Assembly (NCBI GenBank): GCA_003132665.1
Contig: PKYN01000015.1
Span: 76,188 to 140,187, forward strand
Direction of reading: 5' to 3'
Length of the DNA stretch: 64,000 bases
From: Actinomycetota bacterium
GTDB taxonomy: Bacteria; Actinomycetota; Thermoleophilia; Gaiellales; Gaiellaceae
Part shown: one piece after another, positions 1 through 9,137 of the stretch
Layout of the letters: each line of letters starts with the position of its first letter
Position numbering within the stretch: position 1 is the stretch's first letter
The notes under the pieces: model-generated
Told to the model about the DNA's origin: nothing
Database searches by the model: none
What the model saw: only the letters and a program-made list of their open reading frames with translations
Made by a program: the position numbers and the translations under genes

Positions 1-95
1 TAGAAGAGGCCGACATCGGCATCGAAGCCCGTCGTCTTCCCGTCGAGGCTGACGGCCGCGTAGACGATCACGCGAGGCAGCGGCGGCTGATTCAT
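1..95 (-). CDS. RibD C-terminal/DHFR-type reductase, N-terminal fragment
   Basis: The minus strand from the ATG at 95 reads MNQPPLPRVIVYAAVSLDGK and continues in frame to the window edge, with a GFDADVG segment further on. The R-V-I-V...A-V-S-L-D-G-K opening followed by G-F-D-A-D-V is typical of the RibD C-terminal (DHFR-like) reductase fold, which binds NADPH and in RibD reduces a pyrimidine in riboflavin synthesis. Only 31 codons are visible, so substrate and exact family cannot be fixed; many standalone actinobacterial members are uncharacterised. Confidence 0.6.
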   Translation of the reverse strand, partial: MNQPPLPRVIVYAAVSLDGKTTGFDADVGLF

Positions 96-252
96 CGGAA
101 GCGGCTTCGAGCGAGGGTGGCGAACATACGTTCGCGATCGTATACGGGCCGCTATTGCCCGTCAAGCGCTAGAACGCCGAGTGAGGCGGATCGGCGTCCA
201 TATGATGAACTGCATCCGGCCCGAGGGCCACGAGAAAGGAGAGCAGTCGATT

Positions 253-654
253 GTGAACGTCCTTTTTGTATGCGTCGGCAATGCCGGTCGCTCGCCGATG
301 GCCGAGGCCTTCTTCCGGCGCGGCGGCGAAGGAAGGTACGAGCTGCGCTCGGCCGGCACGAGGCCCGCGATCCGGACCGGCCCGAACGTAATCGCCGTGA
401 TGCACGAGCTGGGCATCGACCTCTCGCGGCACGAGCCCCGTCAACTCGAGCGCGCCGACCTCGAGTGGGCCGATCTCGTGGTGAGAGTGGGCTGCGGCGA
501 CAGCTGCCCGGTCATCCCGGGCAGGCGCTACCTCGACTGGAATGTGCAGGACCCGAACGAGACCGATCCGGAAACGACTCGGCGCATTCGCGACGAGATT
601 GCGCGCCGTGTCGCGGCGCTTCTGCACGAGCTCCAGGGAGGCAGCGCGGTCTGA
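253..654 (+). CDS. ArsC-like low-molecular-weight protein tyrosine phosphatase family protein
   Basis: About 133 residues. The P-loop CVGNAGRS (Cys7-x5-Arg13) lies right after the first strand, as in LMW phosphatases and thioredoxin-coupled arsenate reductases. A second pair of cysteines in GCGDSCP, followed by RRYLDW and DP, matches the arsenate-reductase branch, where those thiols relay electrons. I chose the GTG at 253 because AAAGGAG lies about 11 bases upstream and the protein then begins directly at the P-loop strand; an upstream GTG at 181 would add a non-conserved tail. Arsenate as substrate is likely but not proven, and no ars operon partner is adjacent. Confidence 0.75.
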   Translation: MNVLFVCVGNAGRSPMAEAFFRRGGEGRYELRSAGTRPAIRTGPNVIAVMHELGIDLSRHEPRQLERADLEWADLVVRVGCGDSCPVIPGRRYLDWNVQDPNETDPETTRRIRDEIARRVAALLHELQGGSAV

Positions 655-685
655 GCGGCCGGCAGGTTGGCGAGCTGTTCGTGCG

Positions 686-1186
686 CTACGCGGCGCTCGA
701 GAGATCGACGTGGCAATAGCCGCCGGGGTTCTTCGCCAGATAGTCCTGGTGGTACTCCTCGGCGGGCCAGAATTCCTTCGCCGGCTCGATCGCGGTCGCG
801 ACCGGCTTGCGGAAGCGGCCCGAGCGCTCCAACTGCGCCTTCGAGCGCTCGGCCTCCTCGCGCTGCTCTTCCGAGTGCGTGAAGATCGCCGAACGGTACT
901 GGCTGCCGACGTCGTTTCCCTGGCGGTCGACCTGGGTCGGGTCGTGGATCTTCCAGAAGTGATAGAGGAGCCGATCGAAGGAAACGACCTGCGGGTCGTA
1001 CTCGACGAGCACCGACTCGGCGTGTCCGGTGCGACCCGCACAGACCTGCTCGTAGTTCGGGTGTTCTGTCGCACCTCCGCTGTAACCGGAGGTTGCCCGG
1101 ATAACGCCTTTCACGCGCCTGAAATAGGCCTCGACGCCCCAGAAGCAACCGGCGGCGAAGGTCGCCTGCTCAGTTTTCTGATCCAC
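686..1186 (-). CDS. msrA: peptide-methionine (S)-S-oxide reductase MsrA
   Basis: About 166 residues. It reduces the S-epimer of methionine sulfoxide in proteins and free methionine. The catalytic motif GCFWG is close to the N-terminus, followed by GYSGG, the [15 protein letters not shown] block and the DPTQ...[13 protein letters not shown] block, all standard for MsrA. I placed the start at the GTG at 1186 because GGGGAG lies just upstream; the longer frame adds about 30 residues with no family match. MsrB lies at 5676-6176, on the other side of the large secreted protease gene, so the two Msr genes flank the protease rather than form one unit. Confidence 0.95.
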   Translation of the reverse strand: MDQKTEQATFAAGCFWGVEAYFRRVKGVIRATSGYSGGATEHPNYEQVCAGRTGHAESVLVEYDPQVVSFDRLLYHFWKIHDPTQVDRQGNDVGSQYRSAIFTHSEEQREEAERSKAQLERSGRFRKPVATAIEPAKEFWPAEEYHQDYLAKNPGGYCHVDLSSAA

Positions 1187-1375
1187 CTGTGTCTCCCCGT
1201 CTTCCTTAACGCCACTCGGTTTCTTCCTCAATAGGGATAACGCGTTATGTTGAGAACTGTTCCCTAGAATGCCCACAACGCCGCTGACGCCGGGTTATTG
1301 GCAACATCGCTATCCGTGGCAATTGTCTGAGTTACCTCCGTTCCTTCGCCCTCGGCCTCTCGGAAGGAGACCAGA

Positions 1376-4300
1376 ATGAGGTCGCAGCTTTCGCGACCGG
1401 TTCAATACATCACTGCGCTCGCAGGCGTTGCCCTGCTCGGAGTGGTTGCACTCAGTGTCTCGGCGAGCGCCGGCGTTGCCGCGCCTTCCGACGAGCTGAG
1501 CCGCACTCAACTCAGGCAGGAACTGGGCTCCGGAGCCCGCATCGCGTACCGCCCCGAGACCGGGAAAGTACGGTTCATCGGCTCCGCTCCGGGCAAGCCG
1601 ATCAGTCGCCCGTCCGGGCTCAGCCCGTCCGCGTCTCCGACGGTGGTCGCACGTGCGTTCCTGGATATTCAAGGCAAGGCGTTCGGGATCAGCGACCAGG
1701 CCAAGGAGCTAACTGTCATTTCCGCCCGCGCGGCTTCGGCGGGACGCTCGGTCGTGCGCTTCCAGCAGACTCACGAGGGAGTTCCGGTTCTGGGCGGCGA
1801 GTTGGTAGCGAACCTCGACAGCAGCAAGAACCTGCTCTCGGTCGGGGGCGAGACAGTGCCCGCCCCGAACGTGTCGGTGAAGGCGCGGATCGACTCCTCC
1901 GCCGCGAGCGACGCGGCGCTTGAAGCCGTCGCCAAGGCGCACAGCGTGCCGGCGTCGAAGCTTCAGGCAAGCAAGCCCAGCCTGTGGATCTACGACTCGC
2001 GAATCCTGGGCGGACCCGGTCTCGCTAAGCCGACGCTCGTCTGGCGCATAGACGTCACCGGCGAGGGTGGGCTAGAGCCGATCGACGAGCTCGTTCTGGT
2101 GGACGCGCAGCTCGGGATCGTGGCGCTCCATTTCAGTCAGATTGAGACAGCGAAGTACCGCCAGGTCTGCGACGCCAATAACACCGATTCGAGGGTGCCC
2201 TGTACGACTCCTTTCGATCGCGTTGAGGGCGGCGCAGCGAGCACGATCGCGGACGTCAACGGCGCCTACGACAACGCCGGCGCGACCTACGACTTCTACC
2301 TCAACTACCTGGGGCGCGACGGCATCGACGGCGCCGGCATGACGATCAAGTCGACGACCCGTTATTGCGATCCCAGTTCCCCCTGCCCCTTCGAGAACGC
2401 GTACTGGGATGGGGAGCAGATGGTCTACGGCCAGGGCTACGCCTCAGCCGACGACGTGGTCGGCCACGAGCTCACCCACGGCGTCACCGACCACACCTCG
2501 AAGCTCTTCTACTACTACCAGTCGGGGGCGATCAACGAGTCGCTCTCCGATACCTTCGGCGAGTTCGTCGACCTAACCGATGGGATAGGCAACGACGCCC
2601 CGTCGGTGCGCTGGAAGCTCGGGGAAGATCTGCCCGGCGGCGCGATCCGCGACATGAAGAACCCGCCACTGTACGGCCAACCGGACACGATGACCAGCAG
2701 CTATTACACGGCCGATCCGGGCGGGTCAGACAGCGGTGGTGTCCACACCAACAGCGGCGTCAACAACAAGGCCGCCTTCCTGATCACCGACGGCGGCAGC
2801 TTCAACGGCAAGACGGTCACCGGCCTCGGCATCACTAAGGCCGCCAAGATCTACTACGAGGTCGAGACCAACCTGCTGACCTCGGCGAGTGACTACGCCG
2901 ACCTCTACAGCGCTCTCCAGCAAGCCTGCACCAACCTGGTGGGCAGCGCGGGCATCACGAGCTCCGACTGCACCCAGGTCACAAACGCCGTTGACGCCGT
3001 CGAGATGAACGTGACACCGCCCGCCGCACCGGCCCCCGAAGCGCCGGTCTGCTCCACAGGCCAGTCGCCGCATGACCTGTTCTTCGACAACCTCGAGAAC
3101 ACCGCGAGCGGTAGCTGGATCAGACAGCTCGGGTCGGGGCTCTACCAGGAGTGGTTCTACCCCCAGAACCCGAACGACGTCGGGCAGGACATGACCTACG
3201 CGACGAGTGGGACCACGAACTTCTGGGGCTATGACCAGGAATACAGGGCCGACTACTCGATCGCGATGACGAGTAGCGTGGCCATCCCGGTGGGAAGCAC
3301 TCCCTACCTGCGCTTCAACCACTCCTTCGGGTTCGAAAATGGCGCGGAAGCCTACGACGGCGGCGTGCTCGAGTACAGCACCAACGGCGGCGCGAGCTGG
3401 GCCGACGCCGGGTCGCTGCTCACGAGCAACGGCTACAACGGAACGATCTCCAGCAATTACCAGAACCCGCTCGGGGGTCGCAGCGCGTTCGTGAGGGAGA
3501 GCAACGGCTACATCTCCAGCCGAGCCAGCCTCGCCTCGCTAGCCGGCCAGAGCGTCCGCTTCCGCTTCCGCATCGGGACGGACATCAGCGGCTCGGACTA
3601 CGGCTGGTTCGTGGACGACATCCGCGTCTACACGTGCAGCGCTACTCCGACGTTTGCCTTCTCCTCGCCCACCTACTCGGTGGGCGAGGCAGGCCCCACC
3701 GCTTCGGTCACGATCAATCGCACCGGCTCGACCACGGGGACCGACTCGGTCCACTTCTCCACCGCGGACGGCACCGCTACCGCAGGTTCCGACTACACGG
3801 CCGTCTCCCAGGACGTCTCCTTCTCGCCGGGCGAGACAGCGAAGACGATCTCCATCCCGATAACGGACGACAGCGCGGTCGAGAACGACGAGACCGTCTC
3901 GCTTGCGCTCTCCAGCCCCTCCGCCGGCGCCATGCTCGGTGATCCAAACGCAGCGACACTCACCATCGCCGACAACGATGTCGCATTGCTCGCCCTCTCG
4001 CAGTCGAGCTACTCGGTTGGCGAGGCAGGCCCCAGCGCTTCGATCACGATCAATCGCAGCCGTAACACCGCGAGCGCCGTCTCGGTCCACTTCGCCACCG
4101 CGGACGGAACAGCAACGGCCGGAAGCGACTACACGACCGTGAATCAGGACGTCTCCTTCGCCGCCGGCGAAACGTCGAAGACCGTCGTAGTTCCGATAAC
4201 CGACGACAGCTTGATCGAAGGCAACGAGACGGTCTCGCTTACGCTCTCCGGCCCCTCTGCCGAAGCAAGACTCGGCAGCCCGAGCACGGCGACGCTGACG

Positions 4301-5617
4301 ATCGTCGACGATGACAGAGCCTTCGCCTTCTCCTCGGCCACCTACTCGGTTGGCGAGGCAGGCCCTACCGCTTCGGTCACGATCAATCGCATCGGCTCGA
4401 CCGCAGCGACCGACTCCGTCCACTTCTCCACCGCGGACGGCACCGCTACCGCGGGCTCCGACTACACCTCCGTCTCGCAGGACGTCTCCTTCTCGCCCGG
4501 CGAGAGCTCGAAGACGGTCTCCATCCCAATCACCGACGACGCGGCGTACGAGGGAAACGAAACCGTCTCGCTTTCGCTCTCGATTCCCTCCGCCGGCGCC
4601 GCCCTCGGTGATCCACACGCGGCGACGCTCACCATCGTCGACAACGACGCCGCATTGCTCGCCTTCTCGGCGGCGAGCTACTCGGTCGGCGAGGCGGGTC
4701 CCACCGCTTCGGTCACGATCAATCGCAGCGGTGCTGCCGCAAGCGCTTTCTCGGTCCACTTTGCTACTACCTCGGACGGAACTGCCACAGCGGGCTCGGA
4801 CTACACCGCTGTTTCGCAGACGGTCTCCTTCGCGCCCGGCGTAACCTCGCAGACCGTCTCCGTCCCGATCACGGACGATGCCGTAATCGAGGCTGACGAG
4901 ACCGTCTCGCTTTCGCTCTCCAGTCCCTCCGCCGGGGCGACTCTCGGCAGCCCGCAAGCGGCTGTTCTGATCATCGTCGATAACGACAGGGCGTTTGCCT
5001 TCAGCGCGGCGAGCTACTCGGTTAAAGAGAGCGGCGTCGTCGCGTCGATCACGATCGCGCGCTCGGGCGTGGTCGCTGCGGCCGACTCCGTCCACGTCGC
5101 GACCGCGAACGGCACCGCCAGTGCGGGCTCGGATTACACGGCCGTGAACCAGACCGTTTCTTTCGCTGCGGGCGAGTACTTCAAAACGGTCTCCGTCCCG
5201 ATCAGCAACGACAAGTTGTGGGAGGGCAGCGAGACGCTCACACTCACGCTCTCCAGTCCGTCGGCGGGCGCCTCCCTCCGTAGCCCCAGTATCGCCACTC
5301 TTACCATCATCAACTCGCCGGGGATAATCGTCTCGGCGAGGCCGACCAAGACGAGCTTCAAGATTTCTCAGGCGCGCAAGGTCAAGGTGGTAGTCAAGTT
5401 CTCGCCGGCGAGCAGGAAGTTCAACTACCTGCTCAGCGTCAAAAAGGGCGCGAAGTGGGTGACCGTGAGGAACGTCAAGAAGAGCGGGAACTTCGCGGGC
5501 AGGCGAAGCATGACGGTCAAGGCGCTGTTCGGAACCAAGGCGATCAAGAGCGGTCGCTATCGGGTGAAACTGACCGCCGACGCGAACAGTAAGACGTCCA
5601 GCTTCAAAGTGACCTGA
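1376..5617 (+). CDS. secreted M4-family (thermolysin-like) metalloprotease with Calx-beta repeats
   Basis: A 1413-residue exported protein. The order is: signal peptide (residues about 10-35), FTP-type propeptide region (about 40-240), M4 catalytic domain with the zinc motif HELTH (His364, Glu365, His368) and the third-ligand motif GAINESLSD (Glu388), a jelly-roll/MAM-like domain (about 560-755, with YDGGVLEYSTNGG), five Calx-beta repeats of about 111 residues (760 to about 1315), and a basic C-terminal tail. GGAAGGAG stands about eight bases before the ATG. M4 enzymes are calcium-dependent neutral proteases, and Calx-beta modules bind calcium or act as adhesive spacers. The propeptide implies autoprocessing outside the cell. 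Substrates are unknown. Confidence 0.93.
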   Translation: MRSQLSRPVQYITALAGVALLGVVALSVSASAGVAAPSDELSRTQLRQELGSGARIAYRPETGKVRFIGSAPGKPISRPSGLSPSASPTVVARAFLDIQGKAFGISDQAKELTVISARAASAGRSVVRFQQTHEGVPVLGGELVANLDSSKNLLSVGGETVPAPNVSVKARIDSSAASDAALEAVAKAHSVPASKLQASKPSLWIYDSRILGGPGLAKPTLVWRIDVTGEGGLEPIDELVLVDAQLGIVALHFSQIETAKYRQVCDANNTDSRVPCTTPFDRVEGGAASTIADVNGAYDNAGATYDFYLNYLGRDGIDGAGMTIKSTTRYCDPSSPCPFENAYWDGEQMVYGQGYASADDVVGHELTHGVTDHTSKLFYYYQSGAINESLSDTFGEFVDLTDGIGNDAPSVRWKLGEDLPGGAIRDMKNPPLYGQPDTMTSSYYTADPGGSDSGGVHTNSGVNNKAAFLITDGGSFNGKTVTGLGITKAAKIYYEVETNLLTSASDYADLYSALQQACTNLVGSAGITSSDCTQVTNAVDAVEMNVTPPAAPAPEAPVCSTGQSPHDLFFDNLENTASGSWIRQLGSGLYQEWFYPQNPNDVGQDMTYATSGTTNFWGYDQEYRADYSIAMTSSVAIPVGSTPYLRFNHSFGFENGAEAYDGGVLEYSTNGGASWADAGSLLTSNGYNGTISSNYQNPLGGRSAFVRESNGYISSRASLASLAGQSVRFRFRIGTDISGSDYGWFVDDIRVYTCSATPTFAFSSPTYSVGEAGPTASVTINRTGSTTGTDSVHFSTADGTATAGSDYTAVSQDVSFSPGETAKTISIPITDDSAVENDETVSLALSSPSAGAMLGDPNAATLTIADNDVALLALSQSSYSVGEAGPSASITINRSRNTASAVSVHFATADGTATAGSDYTTVNQDVSFAAGETSKTVVVPITDDSLIEGNETVSLTLSGPSAEARLGSPSTATLTIVDDDRAFAFSSATYSVGEAGPTASVTINRIGSTAATDSVHFSTADGTATAGSDYTSVSQDVSFSPGESSKTVSIPITDDAAYEGNETVSLSLSIPSAGAALGDPHAATLTIVDNDAALLAFSAASYSVGEAGPTASVTINRSGAAASAFSVHFATTSDGTATAGSDYTAVSQTVSFAPGVTSQTVSVPITDDAVIEADETVSLSLSSPSAGATLGSPQAAVLIIVDNDRAFAFSAASYSVKESGVVASITIARSGVVAAADSVHVATANGTASAGSDYTAVNQTVSFAAGEYFKTVSVPISNDKLWEGSETLTLTLSSPSAGASLRSPSIATLTIINSPGIIVSARPTKTSFKISQARKVKVVVKFSPASRKFNYLLSVKKGAKWVTVRNVKKSGNFAGRRSMTVKALFGTKAIKSGRYRVKLTADANSKTSSFKVT
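3653..5320 (+). repeat. five tandem Calx-beta coding repeats
   Basis: Units begin at 3653, 3989, 4322, 4658 and 4994, with a period of 333-336 bp. Each opens with a codon run for (F/L)A(F/L)S..(S/T)YSVGEAGP and contains DGTATAGSDYT and ETVSL(S/T)LS. The first four are visibly similar at the DNA level, including long shared tracts around the YSVGEAGP codons. The fifth is more diverged (SVKESG, NGTASAG). Alternate units resemble each other (1 with 3, 2 with 4), suggesting duplication of a two-unit block. Confidence 0.9.
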
Positions 5618-5675
5618 GCGCCGAGCACCCGCTCGACACGCCCCGACGTTTCGCTGCGACGGGCTCGGGCTAGCG

Positions 5676-6176
5676 CTAGCGCCCGCTTCCGTCTGTGCCC
5701 TCCTGCGCGAAGAGCGCGCGAAACTCTCCGTATCCCTCTTCTTCCAGCTGCTCGAGCGGGATGAAGCGAAGCGACGCCGAGTTGATGCAGTAGCGCAGCC
5801 CAGTCGGCTCCGGTCCGTCCGGGAACACGTGACCGAGGTGCGAATCGGCCTCCGCGCTCCGAACTTCGGTGCGTCTCATCCCGTACGACCGGTCATCGTG
5901 CTCGACGATCTCACTGTCATCGATGGGCCGCGTGAAGCTCGGCCAGCCGGTGCCCGAGTCGAACTTGTCCGTGGAGCTGAAAAGCGGCTTACCCGAGACG
6001 ATGTCCACGTAGATTCCAGGCTGGTGGTTGTTCCAGTACTCGTTTCGGAACGCCGGCTCGGTGCCTCCTTCGCAGGCGACCGCGTACTGCAGCGGGGTCA
6101 GCTCCTCTTTCAGTTCCTGCTTCCGCGCGTCGGTCTCACCGGTCGATCCCGATTGCGTTCCCCTCTTGCGAAACAC
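5676..6176 (-). CDS. msrB: peptide-methionine (R)-S-oxide reductase MsrB, zinc-less type
   Basis: About 166 residues. It reduces the R-epimer of methionine sulfoxide. The SelR fold is clear: [39 protein letters not shown] and the catalytic Cys in [11 protein letters not shown]. The two CxxC zinc motifs of many MsrB proteins are absent (GIYVDIVSG stands where the first CxxC would be), and the usual resolving Cys of FDSGCGWPS is Thr. It therefore resembles zinc-free MsrB forms and probably uses another resolving thiol or direct thioredoxin reduction. The start is a GTG with GGAGAG directly before it. It converges on the metalloprotease gene. Confidence 0.9.
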   Translation of the reverse strand: MFRKRGTQSGSTGETDARKQELKEELTPLQYAVACEGGTEPAFRNEYWNNHQPGIYVDIVSGKPLFSSTDKFDSGTGWPSFTRPIDDSEIVEHDDRSYGMRRTEVRSAEADSHLGHVFPDGPEPTGLRYCINSASLRFIPLEQLEEEGYGEFRALFAQEGTDGSGR

Positions 6177-6492
6177 CTCTCCACCTCGTCTCTGGCTCGA
6201 GTTCGTTCTGCGGCGGCGAAGACCGCGATCTTCGTACTGTTCTGATCTTCACAGATTCAAACGAAGAAGCCGGCGCACTGTTCCCGCGCGACGTCGGGCA
6301 GCCGTCCCCTCACTCGCCTGCCGGCTGGTATCGACCGGGCTCTCGCCGGGCGTTTGGAGGCTTTAGTTCACCTTTATCTAAGCGTGAAAATCTGCGTTTG
6401 CGATTACCGGGTTAGTCGCGTTGGCGGTCCCTGCGGACCTTTCGATGCGAAACCAAGGAGCTGGGCAAAGATGACTCCGAGACCCCCGGATC
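6177..6492. other. intergenic region upstream of the S8 protease
   Basis: No convincing gene on either strand. It holds two small hairpins: GCGA/TCGC arms around 6399-6419, and GGTCC-CTGC-GGACC at about 6425-6438 followed by TTT. The arrangement could be a 5' leader or a terminator for an upstream transcript. I compared it by eye with c-di-GMP and c-di-AMP riboswitch consensus features and found no match. Confidence 0.4.
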
Positions 6493-6690
6493 ATGATTGG
6501 AGCCGGTGTTGCGGCGCTTGCTCTCCTCATCGTCGCGACTCCGCTTCAGGGAGCAAGTCGCGAGCGCGTTAGCTACGCCAAGCCCGATTCCCTCAGGCAG
6601 GTATTTCGGGTCTCGTCCTCTGTCACGCGTTTTGGGCGGCAACCGTACGAAGCGGGAAAGACCTCGAAACTGGTCGAGAGCTCGTACTAA
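6493..6690 (+). pseudogene. detached signal-peptide/propeptide start of the S8 protease
   Basis: An ATG at 6493 opens a frame with a good secretion signal (MIGAGVAALALLIVATPLQG) and runs to a TAA at 6688. The same frame continues beyond the stop as YNGKLVRLERSGSELSVRF, which looks like the conserved propeptide opening of many secreted subtilases (Y-x-G-K-x-V-x-L...VRF). The main protease frame is shifted relative to this one. The simplest reading is one ancestral gene from about 6493 to 9137, broken by a TAC-to-TAA change at 6688-6690 and a one-base frameshift near 6735-6780. Sequencing error is the alternative. Confidence 0.65.
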
Positions 6691-6779
6691 TACAACGGCA
6701 AGCTCGTCCGACTCGAGCGATCTGGGAGCGAGCTGAGCGTTCGCTTCGCGGCGACAGCATCGAAGTCGAGCAGGATGAA

Positions 6780-9137
6780 TTGGTCGGCGGGCTCTCCGCC
6801 TCGGCGCGGATAAGCCCGGCGGCGAGTCTTCGCGGCCGGTCTCTCTCGGCGGTCGCAATCAAAAGCAAGTCGAGTGCCGGTTTCGGCCGTTTACTCACCG
6901 GTCTGGGGACGAAGCGTGAAGTGGAATTCGCCTACCCCGCCTGGATCGATCCGAAGACCGGGAGCCGGTTGCTCTTGACCGACGAGTTGATCGTGCGTCT
7001 GAAGGGCGGTCCCGCATCGGCACAGATCAAGGACGAACTCGCTGTGCGCGGGCTTGCCGTTGCGCGCAGGCTCGCCTACAGCTCCGAGGAGTACGTGCTG
7101 CGGCTACGTAACCCCAAGAAGTCCGATCCGTTGGCCGTTTCGAGGGAGCTCTACGAAAGCGGGCTGGTGGAGTGGGCCGAGCCCAATTTCGTACAGGAGC
7201 TGAAGAAGGATTTCATTCCCAACGACCCGCTTTTCTCGCAGCAGTGGCATCTGCTCAACACGGGCCAGGATGGCGGGACGGCGAACGCCGATGCTCGTCT
7301 CACGGGCGCCTGGGGCATGGAGAGAGGCAACCCCGACATCACGATCGCCGTGATTGACGACGGCGTTCAGCTCTCTCATCCCGACCTGGCTCCGAACATC
7401 TATACGAATCCCGGCGAAATCCCCGGAAATCGCATCGACGACGATCACAACGGCTACGTAGACGACATACACGGCTGGAACTTCGTGTGGGGCACGAACA
7501 AAGTCCGGCCCGTGGGGAGCGATGAAGAGGCCGACGACCACGGGACAGCGGTCGCGGGAGTGGCGGCGGCGCGCGGAAACAACGGCAAAGGAATCTCCGG
7601 AGCTTGCCCGCGTTGCACCATCTTGCCCGTCAAGATCGCTTCCGACGGTATCTGGGCGGAGGACTCGGAGATCGCCGACGCGATCCGCTACGCCGGCCGA
7701 ATGGCGGACGTGGTCAACATCAGCTGGGGCTCAGATGAGCCGGTGGCGGTGCTCAAATCGGCTCTCCGGTACGCAGTTACGAAAGGGCGCGGGGGCAAGG
7801 GCGCGGTAGTGCTCGCGGCGTCCGGAAACAGCGCGTCCGGGATCGTTAGATTCACCCTCGCAGAAATCCCCGCCGGCACCTATCGGTTCCGATGGATGTA
7901 CTCGAAGGACGAGGATGACTCCTTCCCGGTTGGCGCCGATACCGCATGGCTGAGTTGGGTGCTCTTGCCCGACGGCGAGTTTCAGACTTTTCAGCCGAGC
8001 GTCGACCTTCCGCTCGGCTGGTCGACCGGCGGAGACGGTTCCTGGTCGATCGTCAACGACCCGACGCACGCGGACGAAGGTCGCTGTTGGTCGCAGACTG
8101 CGAAAGCCGGAAAGATCTCCAACGAGCAAGAAACGCACCTCGACCTCGTGAAGACACTTACCAAGCCGGGAGATCTCGACTTTCTTGGCTTCGTCTCCAG
8201 CGAAGCGGGAAGGTTTTATTTCATCAACGGGAGCAGCGCCGTCTCGGCTCGCGATGGGCTGTCACTATGGGTCGACCAGGGCGACGACGGCACCTTCGAG
8301 TTCGTCAGCGATCTATTCTCAGGCGTTCCGCCTGCCGGCCTCTCGTACCCGGCGGCCTATTCGCAGGCGATCGCCGTCGGCGCGAGCACCAGTTTCGATT
8401 GCCAGGCTCCCTACAGTCAGTTCGGCGCGAAGCTGGCTCTGGTCGCCCCGAGCAGCGGCGGTGATCTGACGGATGCGATCGTGACCACCGACCGAACCGG
8501 ACCGGCCGGGTACAACCGCACCGGCGACTACTACTTCGGGTTCGGCGGCACGTCGTCGGCGGCACCGCTGGCGGCGGGCATTGCCGGCCTCGTCCTGTCC
8601 CGGAACCCGGGCCTCACCGAAACCCAGGTGCGCCAGATCCTGGAAGGCTCCGCGGACAAGATCAGACCCAATGTCAGCGCTTACGATTCGCGCGGGCACA
8701 GCGAGCGCTTCGGTTACGGGCGGATAAACGCCGAGCGAGCGATTCGCTTGACACCTTTCCCTTCGAAGATCGCTTTCTCCAGATCTCGATACGAAGTCAA
8801 CGAGGGTCGGATCGCTCGGATCAGGATCAAGCGCGAGGGCACGCTGGCCGAGCGCGTTTCGTTCAAGCTCACGACTACCGGAGGCAGCGCAAGAGCCGGT
8901 CGCGACTTCGCGGGGGTCTCGCGAAAGATCTTCTTCGCCCCGGGAGAGCGCTCCAAGACGATCTCGATCCGGATCAAGGCGGACGAAACCCGCGAATCTA
9001 GCGAGACCGTTTCACTTGAGCTTACGGAGCCTTCGGCGGGCGCGATCCTTGCTGATCCGAGCACGTCGACGCTGACGATCGTGGACGCCGCCGTTACTCT
9101 CTCTCGAGACGCGGTGTCAGCGGGTCGACGGCGCTAG
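6780..9137 (+). CDS. S8 (subtilisin-like) secreted serine protease with inserted beta domain and Calx-beta repeat; 5' end disrupted
   Basis: The remaining open frame gives about 785 residues. The catalytic triad is intact: Asp in AVIDDGVQLSHPDL, His in DDHGTAVAGVAA, Ser in GTSSAAPLAAGI. Between the strand ending VLAASGNS and AYSQAIAVGAS sits an insert of about 160 residues that looks like an independent beta-sandwich (FTLAEIPAGTYRF, FLGFVSSEAGRF, WVDQGDDG). A single Calx-beta unit ends the protein (about 660-775), related to those in the upstream M4 protease. No signal peptide or plausible start exists in this frame; the TTG at 6780 is only where the frame happens to allow one. The secretion signal is in another frame upstream, so the gene is probably a recent pseudogene. 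The stop overlaps the stop of the next, convergent gene. Confidence 0.85.
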   Translation: MVGGLSASARISPAASLRGRSLSAVAIKSKSSAGFGRLLTGLGTKREVEFAYPAWIDPKTGSRLLLTDELIVRLKGGPASAQIKDELAVRGLAVARRLAYSSEEYVLRLRNPKKSDPLAVSRELYESGLVEWAEPNFVQELKKDFIPNDPLFSQQWHLLNTGQDGGTANADARLTGAWGMERGNPDITIAVIDDGVQLSHPDLAPNIYTNPGEIPGNRIDDDHNGYVDDIHGWNFVWGTNKVRPVGSDEEADDHGTAVAGVAAARGNNGKGISGACPRCTILPVKIASDGIWAEDSEIADAIRYAGRMADVVNISWGSDEPVAVLKSALRYAVTKGRGGKGAVVLAASGNSASGIVRFTLAEIPAGTYRFRWMYSKDEDDSFPVGADTAWLSWVLLPDGEFQTFQPSVDLPLGWSTGGDGSWSIVNDPTHADEGRCWSQTAKAGKISNEQETHLDLVKTLTKPGDLDFLGFVSSEAGRFYFINGSSAVSARDGLSLWVDQGDDGTFEFVSDLFSGVPPAGLSYPAAYSQAIAVGASTSFDCQAPYSQFGAKLALVAPSSGGDLTDAIVTTDRTGPAGYNRTGDYYFGFGGTSSAAPLAAGIAGLVLSRNPGLTETQVRQILEGSADKIRPNVSAYDSRGHSERFGYGRINAERAIRLTPFPSKIAFSRSRYEVNEGRIARIRIKREGTLAERVSFKLTTTGGSARAGRDFAGVSRKIFFAPGERSKTISIRIKADETRESSETVSLELTEPSAGAILADPSTSTLTIVDAAVTLSRDAVSAGRRR

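Noticed and set aside
3539..5095. 518-codon minus-strand ORF opposite the Calx-beta array
   Set aside because: It is the antisense of repetitive, high-GC coding DNA; its composition is Arg/Asp-rich low complexity with no domain.
6270..6470. Possible riboswitch upstream of the S8 protease
   Set aside because: Small hairpins are present, but no c-di-GMP or c-di-AMP aptamer consensus could be matched by eye.
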